Assembly: GCA_018645725.1 (NCBI GenBank)
Contig: JABGWD010000461.1
Location: 1-33,628 of the forward strand
Reading direction: 5' to 3'
Source of the DNA: Opitutia bacterium
Lineage (GTDB): Bacteria > Verrucomicrobiota > Verrucomicrobiia > Opitutales > Seribacteraceae
Length of the DNA stretch: 33,628 nt
Position numbers and translations under genes: made by a program. Of the stretch, positions 24,268-32,287 are shown in pieces. Under the pieces are notes generated by a model, which saw only the letters and a list, made by a program, of their open reading frames with translations, was not told the origin of the DNA and ran no database searches. Each line of letters starts with the position of its first letter. Position 1 is the stretch's first letter.

Positions 24268-26862
24268 ATGTCTCAAGTATCCCCCGAGGAGGCTGAAATC
24301 CTATTGCAAGAGAATCGTTTTTTAAAACAGACAATTCTTGCGCTGAGGAATGAATTGGTAAACAAAGGGCAGCAACAGGACGCCATTCATCAAAAAAGCC
24401 TGCGTTTCCTTGATCAACAAAATACTTCGCTCAAGGAAACGGTTGAAGAACTCAGGGAGGAGCTTGATGGAAGCCTGGCAAAGGCTGAGGACGACGTACA
24501 AAAGCACAAACAAGTTCATCTCAACGAACAAAAGCAGCTCAAGGAGCTCATCGGTAACCTCAGAAATGGATTGGAAGAAGCGAAGGACAAGGCTCGGGAT
24601 GAATCCCAAAGTATCCTGTCGACCGCAAACAGGGAAAACCTCGACCTCAAAAATACCATTGCCGAACTGAGAACGGAAATCGACCGGAGGGAATTCGAGA
24701 AGGACGAATTGGTCCAAAAGGAAAAAAGCAAGGCAAACCGGGAAATCGAACAACTTAGGGTTTCATCGCAAAACCTCCGGTTGCGATTGGACGGAATGGC
24801 AGCTGAACATGAAACTGACCTGCAAAAGACCCGATCCTCCGCAAATTCGGAAACCCAATCTCTCAAGAATTCGATCGAGGCGTTGAGGGGCGAACTGGAC
24901 AATGCCCGCAACCAGCAAGAGGAAGCAGTCCAACGGGCCGTTTCCGAATATTCCGCCGAAATAACCTCGCTTAAGGCCACCTTGTTTCTAGCCAGAGAGA
25001 AAATGGATAGGCTCAAAGCGGAAAAGGAGGACAGTTCGCAAAAACTCTCCAGCAATCACGCAACTGAAGTCAAATCCCTCAAGGAGACAATAGGCACACT
25101 AAGAGAGGAACTCGACCTTGCTTCCGTCAGGCAATCGGAGGCAGTGCAAATTACCCAAAACAAATCCAGGAACGAAATCAGGCAACTGAAAGAATCGCTT
25201 GCCAAGACAAGGGAAGGTTTGGAGGGAGCCAAAATCCGGGAGGACGATCGGGTTCAGAGAGCAAGAGTGGCTTCGGCAAGGGAGATTGAATCGCTGAAAT
25301 CGACGATTTCGGAGCTAAGGGACGAATTGGATCAAGCTTCCGTGGAAAGAGAGGAGGCCGTTCAGAAGGAAAGATCCTTGGCTCAGGCCGAAATCCTTTC
25401 CCTCAAGCATTCGATCGGCATGCTGAGGGAAAACATGGAGACAGCCAAAGCCCGAGAAGAAGAAAACGTACAAAAGGCCGTCTCCACAACGAATTCCGAG
25501 ATCCGCTCTCTCAAAAATACCGTCTCCCAACTTAGAGACGAGCTTGAACAAGCAGTGCTCGACAAAGACAAGGCCGTGCAGTCAGTGCAATCGGCTTTTC
25601 AGGTCGAGACCAAGCAACTCAAGGTTTCCCTTCTTCAGCTGAGGCAAAACCTTGAAAACACAAAGGCTCGGCAGGACGACCGCGTACAGCGCGCAATAGC
25701 ATCTCATGCATCCCTGAACCAAACTCTCCAGAATACGATTGGCGAATTAAGGAACGAACTGGACAAAAGCACAGTCATCCGGGAGCAGGAAGTTCAAAAC
25801 GCAGTCTCCTTCGCCAACAAGGAGATTCAACAGCTCAAAGTTTCACTCACTTCGACAAGGCAAAGCCTCGAGGAAGAAAGGTCACGGAACGAATCCACCG
25901 TTCAACGGGCGATACTTCGATCCGAAAACGAGATTCGCTCCCTCAAGTCGGTTGTACAATCCCTCCGGGATGAACTCGACAAAACCCACGCGCAGCAAGA
26001 GGACAGGGTCAGGGAAGCCTACTCGGCCGCTCATGCCGAAAACAACCAGTTGAAGCTTTCGCTGCAAAATCTCAGGATCCAACTAGAGCAAACGAGAGGC
26101 AAGCAGGACGATCTCGTGCAACGAACGGTTTCGAAAAGTGAGGCTGAAAAAAAATCCCTCCGGGAGACCATTGAAAACTTGAGGGGAGAACTCGAGGGCG
26201 CGCAACACAAGGAATCCGAAAGCATTCAGAAAGTGGAAGCGCGAGCAGCGTCTGAAATCAAGTCCCTCAAAGACACCCTTTCTTCTACCCGTGAAAAAAT
26301 AGATCAAATTCTCGCCGAGAAGAACGCCCTCGTTCAATCGAACTTGTCACAAAAGGAAACCGAGATCAACTCACTCAAGCAAAGCATCTCGCAAATGAGA
26401 GAGGACATCGACCGAAAGGGAGTGGAGAGAGACGAAGCGGTGCAAAAGGCCCTGTCTTCCTCAGCCAAGGAAAACCAACAGCTGCGTGAATCCGTATCGA
26501 CCATGCGCAAGCAAGTCGAATCCGCCCGCAATCGACAGCAGGACGCCGTACAAAGAGCCACCAACGCAGCTAGCGGTGAAATTCGTTCACTTCGGGAAAA
26601 CATAGCCAAATTGAGAAGCGAGTTGGATGGAGCGGAATACTCAAAACAGGAAGCAGTGCAGTTGGCGTTGGCCACCCATCAGAATGAAATCAACCATTTC
26701 AAGAGGATGGTCAATGCATTGAGGGACGAAATTGATCAAGAGGGGCATTTGCACAACGAAAGCATACAAAAGGAAAAACAATTGAAAACGATGGAGTTCA
26801 AGGAACTTCAAGAAACCATCATCGAACTTCGATCCGAACTGGAAAAGACACATGGAAGATAA
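24268..26862 (+). CDS. Giant coiled-coil protein with exact 36-residue period
   Basis: The 864-residue product is almost wholly helical and hydrophilic, with no signal peptide and no membrane segment, so it is probably cytoplasmic. After an 18-residue leader it has 23 full units of exactly 36 residues and a final half unit of 18. Each unit follows L-K-x-x-[IVL]-x-x-[LT]-R-x-x-[LIM]-[DE] in its first half and x-x-[VI]-Q-x-A-x-S-x-x-x-x-E-[IN] in its second half. No unit has an insertion or deletion. Such a regular rod of about 860 residues would reach well over 100 nm as a continuous coiled coil. It resembles structural filament or scaffold proteins in general properties, but I recognise no named family. 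It overlaps the adenylate cyclase gene by 11 bases (its last codons contain that ATG), which argues for coupled expression. Confidence 0.88.
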   Translation: MSQVSPEEAEILLQENRFLKQTILALRNELVNKGQQQDAIHQKSLRFLDQQNTSLKETVEELREELDGSLAKAEDDVQKHKQVHLNEQKQLKELIGNLRNGLEEAKDKARDESQSILSTANRENLDLKNTIAELRTEIDRREFEKDELVQKEKSKANREIEQLRVSSQNLRLRLDGMAAEHETDLQKTRSSANSETQSLKNSIEALRGELDNARNQQEEAVQRAVSEYSAEITSLKATLFLAREKMDRLKAEKEDSSQKLSSNHATEVKSLKETIGTLREELDLASVRQSEAVQITQNKSRNEIRQLKESLAKTREGLEGAKIREDDRVQRARVASAREIESLKSTISELRDELDQASVEREEAVQKERSLAQAEILSLKHSIGMLRENMETAKAREEENVQKAVSTTNSEIRSLKNTVSQLRDELEQAVLDKDKAVQSVQSAFQVETKQLKVSLLQLRQNLENTKARQDDRVQRAIASHASLNQTLQNTIGELRNELDKSTVIREQEVQNAVSFANKEIQQLKVSLTSTRQSLEEERSRNESTVQRAILRSENEIRSLKSVVQSLRDELDKTHAQQEDRVREAYSAAHAENNQLKLSLQNLRIQLEQTRGKQDDLVQRTVSKSEAEKKSLRETIENLRGELEGAQHKESESIQKVEARAASEIKSLKDTLSSTREKIDQILAEKNALVQSNLSQKETEINSLKQSISQMREDIDRKGVERDEAVQKALSSSAKENQQLRESVSTMRKQVESARNRQQDAVQRATNAASGEIRSLRENIAKLRSELDGAEYSKQEAVQLALATHQNEINHFKRMVNALRDEIDQEGHLHNESIQKEKQLKTMEFKELQETIIELRSELEKTHGR
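24322..26859 (+). repeat. Tandem 108-base (36-codon) coding repeat, 23 copies plus a half
   Basis: The unit starts at residue 19 of the coiled-coil protein and repeats 23 times before a final 18-residue half unit at 26806-26859. Examples of unit starts are LKNTIAELRTEID, LKSTISELRDELD and LRENIAKLRSELD. Copies are well diverged at the DNA level but keep the exact length, so selection on protein length rather than recent duplication maintains the pattern. Confidence 0.85.
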
Positions 26863-29176
26863 AAAACAATCCGATTCAAAAAGCCCCGGAGGTTCGAATT
26901 CCAAGAGAACTTCGAGGTTTGCCGAGATGCTTTTGCAGGTCACGACTGATTTGGCAAAAACCAAAAGCCTGGACGAAGCCCTCGAGGTTCTCATCAAGAT
27001 AACCACCTCCACCATAGGGGCAGAGCGAGGCACGATCTTTCTCAATGATCCTGCGACCGGTGAGTTATATTCGAGAATTGCCCAAGGCAATTTTCGGAGG
27101 GAAATTCGCATTCTCAACACCAAAGGGGTAGCCGGTTGGGCCTTCACCAAGAACGAAGGGGTCATCATTCACGATGCCTACAAGGACGAGAGGTTCAACA
27201 AGGCGGTGGACGTGCGAACCGGTTTTCGAACCAAGAGCATTCTCTGCGCGCCGCTGCGTACCGTGAACGGGGAAGAGATCGGGGTTTCCCAAATTCTGAA
27301 CAAGATTGACGGGGAATTCGATCAGAACGACCTGGATATGCTCGAGGCCATGACCGAGCAAGCGGCCATCGCGATTCAGGGAAATATCATCGTCGAGCAA
27401 ATCGAGGCCGCCCGGAAGCAGGAACTGGAGTTTCTGGACGTCGTCTCGCAAGTATCCTCCGAACTCGAGCTCACTCCCCTGCTCCAGAAGATCATTACCA
27501 CGATCTCGACCATGCTCGACTGTGAACGGGCCACCCTCTTCATCAACGACGAGAAGACCAACGAGCTTTACACCGAGGTCGGTGAAGGACTGGATGAAAA
27601 ATCAACCATCCGCATTCCGAATCATCTGGGTATTTCGGGAGCGGTTTTCACCTCGGGCAAAGCAGTCAACATTCCCCATGCCTACGCGGATTTGAGGTTC
27701 AATCCGTCCTTTGACAAGCAAACCGGTTTCTTCACCCGCTCCATCCTCTGCATGCCTGTCTTCAGCAAGGCGGGAAAAACCATCGGGGTCAGTCAGGTCC
27801 TTAACAAAAGAGGCGGATCCTTCAATGCCGAAGACGAGAAGAGGCTTGCCGCTTTTACCTCCCAAATATCCATGGGCATTGAGAACGCCAAGCTCTTCGA
27901 TGATGTTCAGAGTCAAATGAACTACTCCCAGAGCATCCTTTCGAGTATGCACGACGCCGTGCTTACCTTTGATGAGCAGGGAGTGGTCAAGACTTGCAAC
28001 CCGGCGGGTTTGCGCATTCTGAAAGTTCCTCACGAGGCGGCCATACTCGAACAACAAGCATCCGGTCTTTTCGGGGGCCCCAACGAATGGCTCCTTCAAA
28101 AGCTCGAAGCGGTCCATGAAAACGAGGAGTTTCTTGACGCCGAGCTGCAAATCGAGGGTGAAACCCTTTCCGTAAACATCACTTTGACCCCGCTTTTGGG
28201 GAAGAGTGAAAAGCGGAGCGAGGTGGATTCATCCCCCCAGGACAACATCATCGGAGCGATGCTCATGATCGAGGACATCAGTTCCGAAAAAAGGATGAAG
28301 TCCACCATGTCCCGGTACATGGATCCGGAATTGGCAGACCAATTGATGACGGCAGGCGGGAATGACGACGACATCATGGGGGGCAAGCAAAGCGTGGGCA
28401 CCGTCTTGTTCTCCGACGTCAGGAGTTTCACTACCATTACCGAGGAATTAGGCGCCCAGGGCACCGTCAAGTTGCTCAACGACTACTTCACGATCATGGT
28501 CGACTGCATCACGGACGAAGGGGGAATGCTGGACAAGTTCATCGGCGATGCGATGATGTGTATCTTCGGGACGCCCGTCCCGCATGATGATGATCCGGAC
28601 CGTGCCGTACGGGCCGCCATCCGAATGATGACCGACCTGAAGGTATTCAACGACAAAAGATCCACCGAGGGCAAGATGCCCATCGACCATGGAATGGGGA
28701 TCAACACCGACTCCATCGTCTCCGGAAACATCGGTTCCCCCAAGAGGATGGACTATACGGTGATCGGAGACGGGGTGAACTTGGCCGCCCGCATCGAGAG
28801 CGCCTGCAAGCAATACGGCGCCCACATTCTCATAAGCGAGTTTACCCACAATGCGGTCAAGGCAACCTATAGAACGCGGCAGGTCGATTACGTAATCGTC
28901 AAGGGAAAAACCGAACCGGTCGGGGTCTACGAGGTTCTGGATTTTCATGATGACGAGTCCTACCCGAATCTAGTCGAAGCCCTTGGCTTGTTCAACGACG
29001 GATACCGCAGTTGGAATCAAGGGAAATGGGATCAAGCGACCAAGCTCTTTAACTCGGTCAAGAAAATCAACCCGGACGACAAAGCCGCCCAACTCTACCT
29101 GGACCGTTGCAGTCACATGAAGAAAAACCCTCCCAAGGGTACCTGGGACGGCGTCTGGGTGATGACCTCCAAATAA
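26852..29176 (+). CDS. GAF-GAF-PAS class III adenylate cyclase
   Basis: The 774-residue soluble product should make cAMP under control of its sensor domains. Residues about 38-178 and 205-355 are two GAF domains, each with the paired pattern LNDPATGELYS / INDEKTNELYT and IGVSQILNK / IGVSQVLNK. Residues about 365-490 look like a PAS domain (MHDAVLTFDEQGVVKTCNPA). The cyclase domain (about 515-700) has both metal aspartates (D522 in LFSDVRSFT, D566 in DKFIGDAMM), the adenine-selecting pair K562 and D634 (DYTVIGDGVN), and the transition-state residues N643 and R647. About 65 residues with one or two TPR-like helices follow (YRSWNQGKWDQATKLFNSVK). No membrane segment is present. Its DNA is visibly richer in G+C than that of neighbouring genes (a sampled 60-base line at 28741 is 60%). 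It lies 20 bases before the TPR gene. Confidence 0.95.
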   Translation: MEDKKQSDSKSPGGSNSKRTSRFAEMLLQVTTDLAKTKSLDEALEVLIKITTSTIGAERGTIFLNDPATGELYSRIAQGNFRREIRILNTKGVAGWAFTKNEGVIIHDAYKDERFNKAVDVRTGFRTKSILCAPLRTVNGEEIGVSQILNKIDGEFDQNDLDMLEAMTEQAAIAIQGNIIVEQIEAARKQELEFLDVVSQVSSELELTPLLQKIITTISTMLDCERATLFINDEKTNELYTEVGEGLDEKSTIRIPNHLGISGAVFTSGKAVNIPHAYADLRFNPSFDKQTGFFTRSILCMPVFSKAGKTIGVSQVLNKRGGSFNAEDEKRLAAFTSQISMGIENAKLFDDVQSQMNYSQSILSSMHDAVLTFDEQGVVKTCNPAGLRILKVPHEAAILEQQASGLFGGPNEWLLQKLEAVHENEEFLDAELQIEGETLSVNITLTPLLGKSEKRSEVDSSPQDNIIGAMLMIEDISSEKRMKSTMSRYMDPELADQLMTAGGNDDDIMGGKQSVGTVLFSDVRSFTTITEELGAQGTVKLLNDYFTIMVDCITDEGGMLDKFIGDAMMCIFGTPVPHDDDPDRAVRAAIRMMTDLKVFNDKRSTEGKMPIDHGMGINTDSIVSGNIGSPKRMDYTVIGDGVNLAARIESACKQYGAHILISEFTHNAVKATYRTRQVDYVIVKGKTEPVGVYEVLDFHDDESYPNLVEALGLFNDGYRSWNQGKWDQATKLFNSVKKINPDDKAAQLYLDRCSHMKKNPPKGTWDGVWVMTSK

Positions 29177-29196
29177 CCTCCAACCCTTGTCGCTAG

Positions 29197-30816
29197 ATGA
29201 ATGCCAAAGCGCACCTAGAGGAAGCAATTGCCCTCAACCCGGATTTTGCGGAAGCTTATTATAAGCTCGGTCTTCTGCTCAAGGAACAAGGCGACCAAGA
29301 AGCCCTTGAGCATTTCAGGAAAGCGGTTTCGCTCAATGCGGAATACGCCGAGGCAGAATGCGAGCTTGCAATAGCGCTGGTTGCTCAGAAGGATTTCGAG
29401 ACAGCCCGCAATCATTTTCTCAACGCCTTGGAAATCAATCCGAATTATGCAGATGCATATTTTCACTACGCTCTTCTTCTCGTTGAACTGAACGATTCCG
29501 AGGAAGCCAAGAACAACTTCGACAAGGTAACCGAAATCAATCAAAATTATGCTCCGGCGTACTTCCACAAAGCCAAACTTCTGACGAACGCAGACGATTT
29601 CGAAGAAGCCCGCAAAAACTACGAGACGGCACTCGACATCGATGAGAAGTTTACCGAGGCCCATTACTATATGGGGAAGTTGCTTTCCGGCGGTGTCGCC
29701 ACCGACAAGGAAGGAACCCTGATTGACAGGACTAACCTCCCGCAAGCAAAGGAACACTACCTCCGAGTCCTGAAAATCAACTCCGGTCACACGAAAGCCC
29801 TTTATAACTTGGCCGATATCCTCTCGACGGAAAAAAATTACGATGATGCGAAGAAATATCTTCTCAATGCGCTGGAGATAGACAGTTCCTACTCCAAGGC
29901 TCACTACTTGCTTGCGCGCGTGTACGCAGAATGCGGGAAGAGTGACAAAGCCAAGGAGCATTTTCAACTTTCCATTGAGCATTTTGCGGACAATGCCCTG
30001 GCTCACTTCAGACTGGGCGTCCTTCTCTTCGAGGAAAATGAAATGGAAAAAGCTGCCGAACACCTCAGGCAGTCCGTAACGATCGATTCGAATCATGCGG
30101 AAGCAAATTTTTATTTGGCGATGATTCTAAGAAGCGACGATGACCCGAGCTTGGCCAAAAAGCACTTTTTCAGAGCGCTTGACCTCGACCCTGACTATGC
30201 CCTGGCCTATTATGAGCTCGCGCACCACAGTGAGAAAAACGGCGATCTCAACGAAGCCAAGATACACTTTCAAAAAGCCACCGATATCGACCAGAATTTC
30301 GTCAAGGCATATTTCAACTTGGCAAGAATCCTGACGAATCCATCCGAGTATGACCAAGCGATCAGAAATTTCGAAACGGCTTTGGAAATCGATCCTGATT
30401 TCGCGGAATGCCATTATTGGTTTTCCAAAATTCTTATTTCCGGTGAGAAACTGGAGGCTGACGGAACCTTGATCAAGAAACCCGATCACGAGCGGGCCGA
30501 AAGACACTTGCGCAAAGCCATCAAGATCAACCCAAAATTCTACAAGGCTTTTTACCGCTTGGGATTGCTTCTCAAAGATCACGAAAAGTACGACGATTCG
30601 TTTGAAAACCTCACCAAGGCCATCAAAATCAACCCGAAGTTTGCAGAAGCGCACTACCACCTTGCCGTATTGCTGATGGATGAGGATGCTCGAAAAAGCT
30701 TGAAGACCAAAACAACGGAAGGCCCTCGAGGTTCCCCCAAAAAAGCCAAAAGAACCCCTGCCAAAAGACCTGCTGCAGGAAGAAAGCCCCCTCGGAACAA
30801 CAAGAGAACAGGATAA
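29197..30816 (+). CDS. TPR-repeat protein with basic C-terminal tail
   Basis: The 539-residue product is a chain of about fourteen 34-residue TPR units (for example NPDFAEAYYKLGLLLKEQGD, NPNYADAYFHYALLLVELND, DPDYALAYYELAHHSEKNGD). Two units carry an extra loop containing EGTLI or ADGTLI (near 29690-29745 and 30438-30500). The last 37 residues (503-539) are rich in Lys, Arg and Pro (SPKKAKRTPAKRPAAGRK), like the tail of a nucleic-acid-binding or histone-H1-like protein. There is no signal peptide, so it should be cytoplasmic. It starts 20 bases after the adenylate cyclase stop codon, with no clear Shine-Dalgarno site. It is probably a protein-binding scaffold; its partner may be the cyclase or the coiled-coil rod. 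Confidence 0.88.
   Translation: MNAKAHLEEAIALNPDFAEAYYKLGLLLKEQGDQEALEHFRKAVSLNAEYAEAECELAIALVAQKDFETARNHFLNALEINPNYADAYFHYALLLVELNDSEEAKNNFDKVTEINQNYAPAYFHKAKLLTNADDFEEARKNYETALDIDEKFTEAHYYMGKLLSGGVATDKEGTLIDRTNLPQAKEHYLRVLKINSGHTKALYNLADILSTEKNYDDAKKYLLNALEIDSSYSKAHYLLARVYAECGKSDKAKEHFQLSIEHFADNALAHFRLGVLLFEENEMEKAAEHLRQSVTIDSNHAEANFYLAMILRSDDDPSLAKKHFFRALDLDPDYALAYYELAHHSEKNGDLNEAKIHFQKATDIDQNFVKAYFNLARILTNPSEYDQAIRNFETALEIDPDFAECHYWFSKILISGEKLEADGTLIKKPDHERAERHLRKAIKINPKFYKAFYRLGLLLKDHEKYDDSFENLTKAIKINPKFAEAHYHLAVLLMDEDARKSLKTKTTEGPRGSPKKAKRTPAKRPAAGRKPPRNNKRTG
30810..30813 (+). promoter_or_regulatory. Shine-Dalgarno AGGA for the second TPR gene
   Basis: AGGA sits in the last codons of the first TPR gene, eight bases before the TTG at 30822. 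It supports TTG as the start. Confidence 0.5.
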
Positions 30817-30821
30817 ATTTT

Positions 30822-32198
30822 TTGGACGGCCTAACTGCAGAAGCCTTGCGGCACTTGGAAAAGGCATTGACCCATGAACCGAACCATGTACCGGCCCTCA
30901 TTGCCCTATCCAATGCCTACCTGAAACAAGGGAATTTTCCCGAAGTGGAAAAGTTATTGAAAAAAGCCCTTTCTTTCAGGCAAGATCAAAGTGAGGTCTT
31001 CTTTCTCATGGCAAGGTTGCTCGTGCTTCAGGATGATCATGAAGCTGCCGCAGAATCCATCGATGAGGCAATCAAACTCGAGGCTGATCAGCCCAAGTAC
31101 TACAGGCTTGGCTCCGATATCGCGAGGGAGCGGAAAAAAACGTTTGAACGGCAGCTCTTCCTCGAAAGGCTTATCGACTTGGAACCACTTGACGGGAAAG
31201 CGCATTACGAACTCGGAAAACTTCTGCACCACCCGGATGACTTCGATCGCGTAAAACTTCTTTTCGAAATTTCAATAGATTTGCTACCTGATGATACGCA
31301 ACCGATGTTTTCTCTTGCCCAACATCTTTATGCCGGAGAAAAGTCCTTGGCAGACGGGACCATTAGCGTCCAAAGAGAACCGGAAAATGCCAAGGAACTG
31401 CTAAGGGAAATTCTTTCCGTCGACCCTCGTGAAAGCAAGGCAAAGATTCTGCTTGCGGAAATTGAACTGAAAAGTGACGAGGAAATTGTTGCCACCCGCC
31501 TACTGGAAGAGGCCCTCGAAGACAAAAGAACAAAAGGAGAGGCTTCTTATGAGCTCGGCTTGATCTGGGAAAAGAAGGGAAACGCGGCCAAAGCCACGAG
31601 GTACTACAAGTCGGCCATGGAATACGAAGATTGGGAGGCATTGGGGGAGTTCCGTCTTGCCCTCGTCATGCTGGGGAAAGGTAAATCCAAGGACGCCGTG
31701 AAACACTTCGGGAAATGCATTTCTTCCTTCAAGAAAAAGGAGGGTCATTTGGTCAAATCAAAAGATCTTCACCTGGAAAAGTTGGATTTTCATGCATCCC
31801 GAAAGGAACTGGAATCCTTGCAGTTGATCAGGAAATGCCTTGGCGAAGCAAACTTGGGGATTTACAAATGCAATTACGAATCCCGAAATGACGAAAGCTT
31901 TTCACGATACTTGGATGAAGCGCTCATCCATTATCCTCATTATCCGGAAGCGAATTACGAAAAAGGATTGAGACATATCCAATCCGGTGAAGAGGAAAAT
32001 GCAAAAGAGCGGTTCGAAAAATCGGTCGAAGGCGACTGGAACCATTGGCCTTCGCACATGGAGTTGGCAAAAATTGCGAAGATTGGGAACGAATTGCAAA
32101 AGGCGGAAATGCACCTTAAGATCGTGCTTGATTTGGATCCAACCAACAAGGCGGCGTCCTCATTTCTGAAAAAAATTCAAAAGTCATCAAAGAAATAA
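30822..32198 (+). CDS. Second TPR-repeat protein
   Basis: The 458-residue product is made of helical TPR-type repeats, more diverged than in the previous gene (EPNHVPALIALSNAYLKQGN, EWEALGEFRLALVMLGKGKS-like units, and a final LDPTNKAASSFLKKIQ). It shares the unusual loop with its neighbour: AGEKSLADGTISVQREPENA at about 31332-31390. A TTG start at 30822 is used, six bases after the stop codon of the first TPR gene; no ATG is nearby. There is no signal peptide or membrane segment. It ends the rightward four-gene run and converges on pssA. The function is not recognised beyond protein-protein binding. Confidence 0.85.
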   Translation: MDGLTAEALRHLEKALTHEPNHVPALIALSNAYLKQGNFPEVEKLLKKALSFRQDQSEVFFLMARLLVLQDDHEAAAESIDEAIKLEADQPKYYRLGSDIARERKKTFERQLFLERLIDLEPLDGKAHYELGKLLHHPDDFDRVKLLFEISIDLLPDDTQPMFSLAQHLYAGEKSLADGTISVQREPENAKELLREILSVDPRESKAKILLAEIELKSDEEIVATRLLEEALEDKRTKGEASYELGLIWEKKGNAAKATRYYKSAMEYEDWEALGEFRLALVMLGKGKSKDAVKHFGKCISSFKKKEGHLVKSKDLHLEKLDFHASRKELESLQLIRKCLGEANLGIYKCNYESRNDESFSRYLDEALIHYPHYPEANYEKGLRHIQSGEEENAKERFEKSVEGDWNHWPSHMELAKIAKIGNELQKAEMHLKIVLDLDPTNKAASSFLKKIQKSSKK

Positions 32199-32228
32199 CC
32201 AGGGGGCGGGAGGTTCGGTTCCCCTGGT
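32198..32228. terminator. Hairpin at the end of the TPR operon
   Basis: ACCAGGGG (32198-32205) and CCCCTGGT (32221-32228) form a perfect 8-bp, G/C-rich stem with a 15-base loop, beginning at the last base of the TPR stop codon. No strong T-run follows, so intrinsic termination is only possible. The gap to pssA holds nothing else that I can identify. Confidence 0.4.
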
Positions 32229-32287
32229 CGGTCGGCAAAAAATCAAAGGTATTTGGAGACGAAGGCCTTTTGCTCAAATCGAAGATT

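Noticed and set aside
24322-26859. Regular repeats suggestive of a CRISPR-like array
   Set aside because: The period is 108 bases in a single coding frame, copies are diverged in DNA and the conserved property is the protein pattern.
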